DNA from: an uncultured Helicobacteraceae bacterium
GTDB taxonomy: Bacteria; Campylobacterota; Campylobacteria; Campylobacterales; UBA6016
Length of the DNA: 25,760 nt
Direction: 5' to 3'
Assembly (NCBI GenBank): GCA_937973585.1
Contig: CALJKN010000214.1
Span: forward strand, 1-25,760
Made by a program: the position numbers and the translations under genes. This document shows positions 1 through 6,478 of the stretch, piece after piece. The notes below the pieces were generated by a model. That model saw nothing but the letters and a program-made list of their open reading frames with translations. It did not search any database and was not told the DNA's origin. Numbering within the stretch: the first letter of the stretch is position 1; each line of letters begins with the position of its first letter.

Positions 1-1
1 T

Positions 2-949
2 CTATTTTTAGGAGAGCTAAAGGAGCTTTATTTTTCGATAATGGAATTTATCAATGTTTCGATATCTACAATGGAAAAAAGCAAATCATCAAATCAAGAG
101 ACGATAAAAGCGCTCAAGGAAGCATTATCGGATATCCTAGAAGAAAAAAAGAGACTCGAAAAAGATGTAACCGAAAAATACTCAACAACAAGCATCAATC
201 GAATCATCGAATCGGTTGGTAAAGATTTATCAAATAGCATAGACGAGATTGTCTCTGCGGCAAAAAGCGGACAAGAAGCGATATCCGGCATAATCTCCGA
301 TATCGTCAGATATTCGTTGCTTCGTAGCGTGAAAGAGTCTATGGAGGAGATAAGCACAAATATCGTAGATAGTTTTTCAACAGGCTTGACAAAAATAGAT
401 GCTTCTATGTCGGAGTTTACGCTAAGCGACGGCTGGCTAGATAAAACATCCGAGACAATCAAGAACGGATTAAAAAACGTTCAAGGAAGACTCGGAGATA
501 TGCTAGACGAAAGACGTAATAATGAAACCGACAAAACCAAAATATACAAAATAATCACTACGATTTTAGGACTTACGACATCGGTACTAAACCCGATACT
601 GGAGGTCGTGATTGTATTTTTACCTGAATTACTATCATGGTTTACCGAACGCTACAGCCAAAAAAAACAACAAGAGCAAATCAGAACAACTGTTTTGACA
701 GAGGTAATCCCAAAAATAAAGAGGGAGCTAAGGGCTAAATTGCCGGAATTTTTTAACGAGCAGGTTCAAACCCTGATAAGAGATGTGGCATCAAGATTTG
801 AGGGTGTTATCGAAGAAAAAAGGCAAATCATAGAAAACACCCAAAAAGACATAAATTACGAAATAGCCGAAAAAGCCGCCGTAATAGCGTCGTACAGGGA
901 TATTCTATCTTCGGTAAATATCATCAGCAATGAAACTTTATACAAATAG
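2..949 (+). CDS. Helical membrane-associated protein, probably the C-terminal part of a dynamin-like protein (5' end likely cut by the window)
   Basis: The frame is open from the first bases to the stop at 947-949. The first ATG at 41 has no Shine-Dalgarno at a usable distance and the frame reads sensibly upstream of it, so the gene probably starts outside the window. Counting from ATG 41 there are 302 residues. Residues 10-160 are charged and helix-forming. A hydrophobic stretch lies at about 171-200 (IITTILGLTT to PELLSWF), and a charged helical tail with an EEKRQIIENTQKDINYEIAEK segment lies at about 257-277. No GTP-binding motif is visible. This layout resembles the stalk and membrane-binding tip of bacterial dynamins, and two dynamin-like GTPases follow directly. 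The stop lies in the next gene's ribosome binding site, which suggests translational coupling. The dynamin assignment is inference; a separate accessory membrane protein is the alternative. Confidence 0.6.
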   Translation, partial: LFLGELKELYFSIMEFINVSISTMEKSKSSNQETIKALKEALSDILEEKKRLEKDVTEKYSTTSINRIIESVGKDLSNSIDEIVSAAKSGQEAISGIISDIVRYSLLRSVKESMEEISTNIVDSFSTGLTKIDASMSEFTLSDGWLDKTSETIKNGLKNVQGRLGDMLDERRNNETDKTKIYKIITTILGLTTSVLNPILEVVIVFLPELLSWFTERYSQKKQQEQIRTTVLTEVIPKIKRELRAKLPEFFNEQVQTLIRDVASRFEGVIEEKRQIIENTQKDINYEIAEKAAVIASYRDILSSVNIISNETLYK

Positions 950-962
950 GAGGATTGTAGAT

Positions 963-3185
963 ATGGAATTTGTAAAAACACAAGAAGCTTTAGAAGGCAT
1001 AATCGATAAGTATGCCGATTTGGTTGCCTCGGAGTATAAAAATCTAAAAAGCGAATACTCGCTACAAAGTTCACAGCAAATAAAAGAGGTGCTATCTAGG
1101 ATGGATGACGAAAATAGGCTATTGCAAATAGGGATAGTCGGACGGGTAAAAGCGGGGAAATCATCGCTACTAAACGCTTTGTTATTTGACGGAAAATCCA
1201 TACTTCCAAAAGCGGCAACGCCTATGACGGCAGCTCTAACCGTCATCTCATACGGCGACATGCCGTCAGCTGAGGTTGAATTTTTCACGGCTAGCGATAT
1301 TGAAAATATCAAAAAAGAGGCTGAGCAATACCAATCTACATTGAAAATAGAAACGGAAAAAAGACTTAAAGAGCTAAAAGATAGTAAAAAGTCAAAAGAT
1401 ACACCAGAAGTGGAACTTAGGGAAAAAGCACGCAAAACAGCCGAGCGAAACCTAAAAGAAAACATAGCTTTGAGCGCATCATATGAGCAGTATATGACTA
1501 TCATGTCCTCCGAAATTGATCATTTCTCAATCGAAAATAGCAAAAAAATAGAGATAAACGAACTGTCACATCTAGGTGAAATGCTCTCGGACTATGTAGG
1601 CTCCGACGGCAAATACACACCTTTTACAAAAAGCGTCCATATCAAGATACCCCTAGAAAAACTACAAAATATCCAAATCGTAGACACCCCTGGAGTCAAT
1701 GATCCTGTTAGGTCGAGAGAGTCTAGAACTAGAGAGTTGCTAAAATTTTGCGATGTGGTACTGGTTGTGAGTCCGTCCGGTCAGTTTATGAGTGCCGAAG
1801 ATATCGACCTAATGGATAGGATAACATCAAAAGAGGGAATAAGAGAGTTATATGCGGTATCTAGTCAAGTGGATTTGCAACTTTTTGGGAGTATCAAAGC
1901 GGAGAGCGACGGCGATATACACAAAGCGCTAGGGCTAGTCAAAAACTCTCTAGCTGAACATCTGCACTCTACGCTAACAGCTCTCAAAAAAAGCAATCCG
2001 GAAATAGGCAACGTATATGATCAACTAATAGAGCAAAGCCGCAATAAAATCATACACTCATCCGGCATATGCCAAACAATCCGTAACGAATGGGAAAACA
2101 AAGAGAGATGGGACGATGGGACACAAACCGCTTGGGAGAATCTAACTAGACACTATCCTGACTATTTTTCCGATACCGACAAAGAGCTATCTATGTCCAA
2201 TCTTGATTTGTTAGCCAATATATCCGAAGTAGAACAAATCGTCGTAAGTGTCAAAGAGAAAAAAGATGAGATACTAAAAAAACGCATAGAAGAGTTTTTG
2301 AGTTCAAAAAAAGACTCTTTTGTAAAATCGAAAGAAAAACTACTATCATATATAAAAACCCAAATGCACGAAATAGATACCGGCGATATAAACAAACTCC
2401 GAGAAAAGCTAAAACAATCTGCGGATTTAAAGGCAAAAGCGGCAGATACAATAGAAAATGAATTTGATGAGCTGATTGATATTTTTGGTCAAGGCATCAA
2501 GCAAGATACAAACGCTATTTTAGACAAATACTTCAAAGAATCAGGACGCTTAATCGAAGATGAAAAAAAGGAAAGGACAGAATCCTATACAGTAAGCACA
2601 TCTAAATGGTACAACCCTTTTAGTTGGGGTAGCTCAGAGAGGGTAACAGATACATATATTGGGGTTGCTACCGGAGCAGTCCATAGTCATATTTTGGCAT
2701 TTAGAACTGAAATAGAGAATGAAATCAGCTCTAGGATTGAAGACTTAATACTGAAATCAAAAAAGAAATTCTCTGGCGGACTCATTGGAGCTATAAGAAG
2801 GGATGTTTCAGATGACTATTTGGATGCGAATACAATAAAAAAAGCGGTTCGTACTATTTTAAATGATATCAATATCCCAAATATATCCTATAACGATAAA
2901 CTGCCTGATAACTTATCGCCTAGGGGAATACTAAGATATGACGAAGGTGAAAGGTATGTGGAAAACGCAAAGCAATATATACTCTCAATAAAACAAAACG
3001 TCCAAAAAGATATTAAGGTACACCTAGAAAACTTAACGGGTATTTTGAGAGGGAGCGATGTATCAAACAAAATATTCGCCAACTATGACAAATCTCTTGC
3101 GGAGCTAGAAGTGCAAATCACCAATAAACATGCCACTCTAGATAGATACAATAAATTAACAAACGAGCTAAAGGAATTAGTATGA
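963..3185 (+). CDS. Dynamin-like GTPase, large subunit (740 aa)
   Basis: From ATG 963, residues 60-68 form a G1 P-loop (GRVKAGKSS), residues 241-244 a G3 motif (DTPG), and residues 301-304 (SQVD) sit where G4 N/TKxD is expected. The region after the GTPase domain is long, charged and helical. It includes a segment with aromatic and glycine residues (YNPFSWGSS, about residues 540-560) that could be a membrane-contacting tip. Start 963 is chosen over ATG 930 because AGGAGG lies 9 nt upstream (948-953) and 930 would overlap the previous gene. Bacterial dynamins bind and reshape membranes and often occur in tandem pairs, as in LeoABC of enterotoxigenic E. coli and the paired Campylobacter dynamins. 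The next gene starts inside this stop codon, so the two are likely co-translated partners. The G4 motif lacks the usual lysine. The membrane target is unknown. Confidence 0.85.
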   Translation: MEFVKTQEALEGIIDKYADLVASEYKNLKSEYSLQSSQQIKEVLSRMDDENRLLQIGIVGRVKAGKSSLLNALLFDGKSILPKAATPMTAALTVISYGDMPSAEVEFFTASDIENIKKEAEQYQSTLKIETEKRLKELKDSKKSKDTPEVELREKARKTAERNLKENIALSASYEQYMTIMSSEIDHFSIENSKKIEINELSHLGEMLSDYVGSDGKYTPFTKSVHIKIPLEKLQNIQIVDTPGVNDPVRSRESRTRELLKFCDVVLVVSPSGQFMSAEDIDLMDRITSKEGIRELYAVSSQVDLQLFGSIKAESDGDIHKALGLVKNSLAEHLHSTLTALKKSNPEIGNVYDQLIEQSRNKIIHSSGICQTIRNEWENKERWDDGTQTAWENLTRHYPDYFSDTDKELSMSNLDLLANISEVEQIVVSVKEKKDEILKKRIEEFLSSKKDSFVKSKEKLLSYIKTQMHEIDTGDINKLREKLKQSADLKAKAADTIENEFDELIDIFGQGIKQDTNAILDKYFKESGRLIEDEKKERTESYTVSTSKWYNPFSWGSSERVTDTYIGVATGAVHSHILAFRTEIENEISSRIEDLILKSKKKFSGGLIGAIRRDVSDDYLDANTIKKAVRTILNDINIPNISYNDKLPDNLSPRGILRYDEGERYVENAKQYILSIKQNVQKDIKVHLENLTGILRGSDVSNKIFANYDKSLAELEVQITNKHATLDRYNKLTNELKELV

Positions 3186-4576
3186 TATACGAGAATAAGT
3201 TTACCTATCTGTATCCACAACTTGATGAGGTGGCTAAATTTATCAAATTTGGTAGAAAAGAGATAGTAGGATCTATTAAAAACTCCCTTGAAGGAATTAT
3301 TGAAATCGAAGAGGCCTTAGCAAACAACTATAACAAATGGATGAGACTTGAAAGCTCCTATGCAGATATGAGCCTTAGGTACAATTTGGTAAAAAATATT
3401 TTGTCGGCAAAAAGCCACAACAGCAAACCTATGAATAGTTTTATAGATTTTGTAAATAATGATTTTATGGAATTCGCAAATGAGGAATCCTCTTTAGCCG
3501 AAGAGGCAAAAGCGATAACAATGCTACAAAACGTTGTAGCAAAATTAGAAATAGTTAGCAACTTCCCAACTGTTTACAACAAAAATATAGTAGCCGTAGG
3601 GGGTGGTTTTAGCGCCGGAAAATCGGAGTTTATTAGCGGTTTTTTCAAAGATGCCAATATGAAATTACCAATCGGGATAAAGCCTGTCACCGCCATCCCT
3701 GCCTACATAGTATCTGGGGAGACGAACGCAGTACAAGGATACTCGTACAAAGGCGGACTCATAGAAATATCGACGGAGCTATACAAACAATTTTCACATG
3801 ATTTTGTCAAATCTTTTGATTTTAATCTAAAAGATATCCTCCCAGCTACCGTTATGGAGACAAAAATAGAGCATTATGACAACATATGCTTTGTTGATAC
3901 ACCCGGTTATAATCCGTCAAATGCCGATGAGTATATTGCTGAGGATTTTAGGACTTCAAGAGAGTATCTGGAAGAGGCAGACGTATTGCTGTGGGCGATA
4001 GGGATAGATACAAATGGAACTATCCCATCCTCAGACTTAAAATTTTTGGAAAACCTATTACTAGACAACAAACAGCTATACATCATAGCAAATAAAGCCG
4101 ATTTACGAGGACGCAGAGACATAGAAAAAATACTGGATGGCTTTGAAGAGATTTTGAACGATTACGGCTTGGAATACGCAGGGATAAGTGCGTATAACTC
4201 TTTGGATAAAAAAGAGATAAGCTTTAGGAAAATTGCATTGGGCGACTTTTTGAAATCCATAAATAGACCTACAAAGATGATAGAGCAGGTATTATCGGAG
4301 CTAAACGTTATTTTTGATATGTACGAAACTGCTCTAAATCAAGATATAGAGTGGACTAAAGACGTAAAATCTCATATCAATTCACTAGAGCTAGACCTAT
4401 TGGAGTCAGGCTATGACAACAACGACGAAAAAGTCGCAAAGAGACTTTTAAAAATCAAAAATACTTTCTCAACCAGCCATCTTGAGGCGCATATCACAAA
4501 ATTAAAATCTTTAAAAGAGGCTATGATAAAAAATGTTGAAGAGATATTTGATTCCATAGAAAACCAAAAAGGCTAA
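3182..4576 (+). CDS. Dynamin-like GTPase, small subunit (464 aa)
   Basis: All core GTPase motifs are visible: G1 at residues 141-148 (GGFSAGKS), a candidate G2 threonine in PVTAIP near 168-173, G3 DTPG at 239-242, and G4 NKAD at 304-307. About 130 helical residues precede the GTPase domain and about 100 follow it. The protein is therefore short for a dynamin and has no obvious transmembrane segment. The start overlaps the upstream stop as ATGA (3182-3185), a sign of translational coupling and fixed stoichiometry with the large dynamin. This one has a complete G4, unlike its neighbour, so the pair may hold one standard and one divergent nucleotide site. By analogy with LeoA/LeoBC, roles in envelope remodelling, vesicle release or phage defence are possible. 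None is shown by this sequence. Confidence 0.85.
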   Translation: MIYENKFTYLYPQLDEVAKFIKFGRKEIVGSIKNSLEGIIEIEEALANNYNKWMRLESSYADMSLRYNLVKNILSAKSHNSKPMNSFIDFVNNDFMEFANEESSLAEEAKAITMLQNVVAKLEIVSNFPTVYNKNIVAVGGGFSAGKSEFISGFFKDANMKLPIGIKPVTAIPAYIVSGETNAVQGYSYKGGLIEISTELYKQFSHDFVKSFDFNLKDILPATVMETKIEHYDNICFVDTPGYNPSNADEYIAEDFRTSREYLEEADVLLWAIGIDTNGTIPSSDLKFLENLLLDNKQLYIIANKADLRGRRDIEKILDGFEEILNDYGLEYAGISAYNSLDKKEISFRKIALGDFLKSINRPTKMIEQVLSELNVIFDMYETALNQDIEWTKDVKSHINSLELDLLESGYDNNDEKVAKRLLKIKNTFSTSHLEAHITKLKSLKEAMIKNVEEIFDSIENQKG

Positions 4577-4579
4577 AAA

Positions 4580-4768
4580 ATGATCCAACCCTCCCCATAC
4601 AAATACATATGTCCAAAATGCGGATATAGCAAGGTAGTGAGGCCAAAGAGCGATGTCCTAAACCCTCTCGACTTGATGGACAAATGCCCGAAATGCGGTA
4701 GCAAGATGGGGAGGGAGAAGCTATCGTTTTTTGACAATCTCCTATCCGGTAGGCTTGGGCTAGGCTGA
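4580..4768 (+). CDS. Small zinc-ribbon protein (62 aa)
   Basis: Two CPKCG knuckles (Cys11/Cys14 and Cys36/Cys39), 21 residues apart, form a classic four-cysteine zinc ribbon. The C-terminus is FFDNLLSGRLGLG. The start is 3 nt after the small dynamin's stop, so it belongs to the same transcription unit and may regulate or bind the dynamins. The stop codon lies in the left arm of a terminator hairpin. The last eight codons recur almost exactly at 5453-5479, beyond the following toxin-antitoxin pair. Function is not recognised. The size and double CxxC suit a protein- or nucleic-acid-binding module. It is confidently coding because of the motif spacing and gene packing. Confidence 0.75.
   Translation: MIQPSPYKYICPKCGYSKVVRPKSDVLNPLDLMDKCPKCGSKMGREKLSFFDNLLSGRLGLG
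4741..4764 (+). repeat. Direct repeat, copy 1 (3' end of the zinc-ribbon gene)
   Basis: This 24-nt stretch matches 5452-5475 with a single C/T difference. It encodes the C-terminal LSGRLGLG of the zinc-ribbon protein and begins with the imperfect dyad CCTATCCGGTAGG (CCTA and TAGG arms). The two copies are 711 nt apart and bracket the DUF433/DUF5615 genes. Confidence 0.85.
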
Positions 4769-4805
4769 GCCTCCAAAAAAACAGGAGATAGCTCTTTTGT
4801 TTTTC
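4767..4805 (+). terminator. Rho-independent terminator of the dynamin/zinc-ribbon operon
   Basis: GAGCCTCC (4767-4774) pairs with GGAG (4784-4787) and GCTC (4791-4794) across a 9-nt A-rich loop, with a 3-nt ATA bulge in the right arm. TTTTGTTTTT follows. It overlaps the zinc-ribbon stop codon and ends just before a TATAAT box, so the next module appears to carry its own promoter. Confidence 0.75.
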
Positions 4806-4807
4806 GT

Positions 4808-4813
4808 TATAAT
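4808..4813 (+). promoter_or_regulatory. Likely -10 box for the DUF433/DUF5615 module
   Basis: A perfect TATAAT lies 34 nt before the DUF433 start. The region upstream is T-rich with no good -35 hexamer, which is usual for Campylobacterota vegetative promoters. The T-rich stretch is shared with the preceding terminator tail. Confidence 0.5.
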
Positions 4814-4847
4814 AAAACAGAAACTCATGAGAGCAAGGAAATAAAAA

Positions 4848-5069
4848 ATGTTACTTGATGACAGAATTACATTTGACTTGGAAAAATGTGAAGGTTCCCC
4901 GACGATAAGAGGTATGAGGATTAGAGTTTCCGATATATTGGAGATGCTATCGGAGGGGGTATCTACGGATGAGATATTGGATGATTTTCCGGACTTAGAG
5001 AGGGAAGACATTTTGGCCTGCTTGCATTTTGCCGCAAAGAGAACGGCAATCAAGCGAATAGCAGCTTGA
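4848..5069 (+). CDS. DUF433-family antitoxin (73 aa)
   Basis: The sequence has the DUF433 hallmarks: an N-terminal ITFDLEKCEGSPTIRGMRI strand region, then VSDILEMLSEGVSTDEILDDFPDLEREDILACLHFAA, which is the winged-helix/antitoxin core. DUF433 proteins are small DNA-binding antitoxins that pair with PIN-like DUF5615 toxins, as in the mycobacterial VapBC45 type. A ribosome binding site (AAGGA, about 4835-4839) precedes the ATG. The gene overlaps the next one as TTGA (5066-5069), so the pair is translationally coupled. It is likely autoregulated by binding near the TATAAT at 4808, which is inferred from the family. Its position between two copies of the zinc-ribbon 3' end suggests it arrived as a module. 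Confidence 0.85.
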   Translation: MLLDDRITFDLEKCEGSPTIRGMRIRVSDILEMLSEGVSTDEILDDFPDLEREDILACLHFAAKRTAIKRIAA

Positions 5070-5395
5070 CTATTTGGCTAGATGCCCATCTACCGCCAAA
5101 GCTTGTTTTTTGGCTTGAATACAAATTCAATATAAAAGCCGTTGCCGTCAGGGATATAGGCCTTAGAGATGCTAGCGATATAGAGATATTTGAACAAGCA
5201 AAAGCCGCCAATGTAGCGATTATGAGCAAAGATAGAGATTTTATAGAACTTTATTTTCGCTTTGGAGCACCTCCGAAAATTATTATTTTAAATTGCGGCA
5301 ATCTCACCAGTAAATACCTACAAGAATTCTTAAATGACAAAGTGGAGAAAATAACTTCAATATTAAAAACGGAAGATATAGTAGAAGTAGGTTAG
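5066..5395 (+). CDS. DUF5615 PIN-like toxin (109 aa)
   Basis: It begins TIWLDAHLPPKL with Asp6, continues with VAVRDIGLRDASDIEIFEQAK (Asp30, Asp38, Glu40) and SKDRDF (Asp56, Asp58). These acidic residues are placed like the metal-binding site of PIN-type ribonucleases. The length is normal for the family. The start is TTG, overlapping the antitoxin stop by 4 nt. This family is predicted to cleave RNA and to be neutralised by its DUF433 partner. The sequence supports the fold and pairing but not the substrate. A terminator hairpin surrounds the stop. Reading on in the same frame past the TAG gives 27 codons ending in a copy of the zinc-ribbon C-terminus. Confidence 0.85.
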   Translation: MTIWLDAHLPPKLVFWLEYKFNIKAVAVRDIGLRDASDIEIFEQAKAANVAIMSKDRDFIELYFRFGAPPKIIILNCGNLTSKYLQEFLNDKVEKITSILKTEDIVEVG

Positions 5396-5416
5396 GAACC
5401 TACTGTATCTTCTTTT
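5373..5416 (+). terminator. Hairpin terminator of the DUF433/DUF5615 pair
   Basis: AGTAGGTT (5386-5393) pairs perfectly with AACCTACT (5397-5404) around a 3-nt loop. An outer AAGATA (5373-5378) pairs with TATCTT (5406-5411) after an asymmetric bulge. A short CTTTTG follows. The stop codon is in the hairpin. The T-run is short, so termination may be partial. Confidence 0.55.
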
Positions 5417-5451
5417 GCCAAAGACGATGCTTATTTTTTGGGCATTATACC

Positions 5452-5475
5452 CCTATCCGGTAGGTTTGGGCTAGG
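5452..5475 (+). repeat. Direct repeat, copy 2 (orphan zinc-ribbon 3' end)
   Basis: It is 23 of 24 nt identical to 4741-4764. Read in the matching frame it gives LSGRFGLG followed by TAG (5477-5479), so both the C-terminal residues and the stop position of the zinc-ribbon gene are preserved. The CTT/TTT change is Leu to Phe and the last Gly codon differs synonymously. There is no zinc ribbon upstream of it, so it is a gene remnant or a duplicated target. Confidence 0.8.
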
Positions 5476-5534
5476 GTAGTCGTATTTGCATAAAAATAGT
5501 AGATTTTTGGTAGGGCGAACCATCAAAACCAATC

Positions 5535-5816
5535 TCAATCCGTAGGATTTTGTTGGTACTTTGTAAGACCAAAAACCTCTATCGTACCATGTGCGATTCG
5601 ATATGTTATAACATAACCGTAAACAATCAAATCTCTAATATTTTCATTTTCAAAATATATTGATTGCCTACACCGATAAGGCATGATTTTTAGCGTCTCA
5701 ATCTGACTTTTTATCTCATTACGTAGCTTGACGGCGGCCGACTTCTTGTCTTGCGAGATATACGCAAGTTGTCTATTTAGCCTCTCAAAAAAAGTTTGTT
5801 CGTATTTTATTTTCAA
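5535..5816 (-). CDS. RelE/ParE-family toxin (93 aa)
   Basis: It has the ParE/RelE layout: two N-terminal helices (about residues 5-43), then MPYRCRQSIYFENENIRDLIVYGYVITYRI and IEVFGLTKYQQNP, the antiparallel sheet with conserved Arg and Tyr positions. Members either inhibit gyrase (ParE) or cleave ribosome-bound mRNA (RelE); the sequence alone does not separate these. The start is TTG, 2 nt after the antitoxin stop on the minus strand, and no ATG lies nearby in frame. It is preceded by its antitoxin and probably transcribed with it. No convincing terminator follows. Confidence 0.85.
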   Translation of the reverse strand: MKIKYEQTFFERLNRQLAYISQDKKSAAVKLRNEIKSQIETLKIMPYRCRQSIYFENENIRDLIVYGYVITYRIAHGTIEVFGLTKYQQNPTD

Positions 5817-5818
5817 GA

Positions 5819-6046
5819 TTATATTTCTATATTTTTGTCAATAGCGCCCCAAAACTCATCCTCGTCAAGCATTGTAGCCGAGCCGTTATCTATTTTGGCG
5901 AGCGTGTCATGCAGATATTGTCTGTTGTTGTTAAATTCGCTATCGCCGTCGATTTTTATACTATTAAAAAAATTTTGATTAAGGGAGCGCAAAACCGCTA
6001 TTACCTGCGCTTCAAAGTTTGGTTTTATATCAAGCGTAATATTCAT
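5819..6046 (-). CDS. Putative antitoxin of the RelE/ParE pair (75 aa)
   Basis: This small acidic protein sits directly upstream of the ParE-like toxin with a 2-nt gap. The C-terminus (NGSATMLDEDEFWGAIDKNIEI) resembles the tail that wraps the toxin in many RelB/ParD-like antitoxins. The N-terminus lacks a ribbon-helix-helix or MazE signature I can name. A good ribosome binding site (TTGAGG) precedes ATG 6046, and a TATAAT box lies further upstream. Assignment rests mainly on gene order, size and spacing. Confidence 0.7.
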   Translation of the reverse strand: MNITLDIKPNFEAQVIAVLRSLNQNFFNSIKIDGDSEFNNNRQYLHDTLAKIDNGSATMLDEDEFWGAIDKNIEI

Positions 6047-6077
6047 AATAAAAACCTCAAAAAAATAAATTGAAAAA

Positions 6078-6083
6078 ATTATA
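6078..6083 (-). promoter_or_regulatory. Likely -10 box for the antitoxin/ParE pair
   Basis: The minus strand reads TATAAT here, 31 nt before the antitoxin start. A TGGCTT 17 nt further upstream is at best a weak -35. The tract between box and start is A/T-only up to the TTGAGG ribosome binding site. Confidence 0.45.
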
Positions 6084-6142
6084 TCGAAAATGCAGACTCA
6101 AAGCCACAAACTCCGCAAATTTTGTCGCCTCGCCAACCATAA

Positions 6143-6478
6143 CTAAAATATCTCCACATACCCCTTTTCATCAAACCCGACCACGACCGTGTCGCCGTTT
6201 TCTATCACCGGACGTTTGATTAGTAGCGGTTCTTTTGAGAGCCATTCGACTTTTGTTTTTTCATCCATCTCTTTGTAGTTTAGCCCTAATGTTTTGTATT
6301 TTGTCCCTTTTGTGTTAAAGAGCTTATCCATAGAGACCTTGCCGCTCCATCTCGTTATCTCTTCTTCGGTCGGGTTGTATTTTTTGAAATCGACAAACTC
6401 AAAATCTAGATTTTTGTTTTTCAAAAAAGTCGTCGCCTTTTTGACGCTCCCGCACGTCGTTATCCCGTAAACTTTCAT
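6143..6478 (-). CDS. ArsC/Spx-family thioredoxin-fold protein (YffB-like, 111 aa)
   Basis: The N-terminus MKVYGITTCGSVKKATTFL carries the single redox cysteine (Cys9) followed by the Lys-Ala pair typical of the ArsC/Spx family. IKRPVIENGD (about residues 87-96) holds the conserved Arg-Pro. True glutaredoxin-linked ArsC enzymes carry more arginines around the active site, and I see only this one clearly. It is therefore more likely a YffB/Spx-like thiol protein than a proven arsenate reductase. No arsenic genes are nearby. The start overlaps the upstream membrane-protein stop as ATGA (6475-6478), so it is the last gene of a three-gene operon with an AGCS symporter. Confidence 0.85.
   Translation of the reverse strand: MKVYGITTCGSVKKATTFLKNKNLDFEFVDFKKYNPTEEEITRWSGKVSMDKLFNTKGTKYKTLGLNYKEMDEKTKVEWLSKEPLLIKRPVIENGDTVVVGFDEKGYVEIF

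Noticed and set aside
930..962. Earlier ATG at 930 as start of the large dynamin
   Set aside because: It lies inside the upstream gene without a ribosome binding site, while ATG 963 has AGGAGG at ideal distance.
938..1504. Long minus-strand frame (188 codons) opposite the large dynamin
   Set aside because: It is antisense to well-supported GTPase motifs, Ser/Phe-rich as expected from a mirror frame, and has no independent ribosome binding site or family match.
6143..6478. Arsenate reductase as a firm call
   Set aside because: Only the cysteine and one conserved arginine are clear, and no arsenic-resistance genes are nearby; kept as an ArsC/Spx-family protein.
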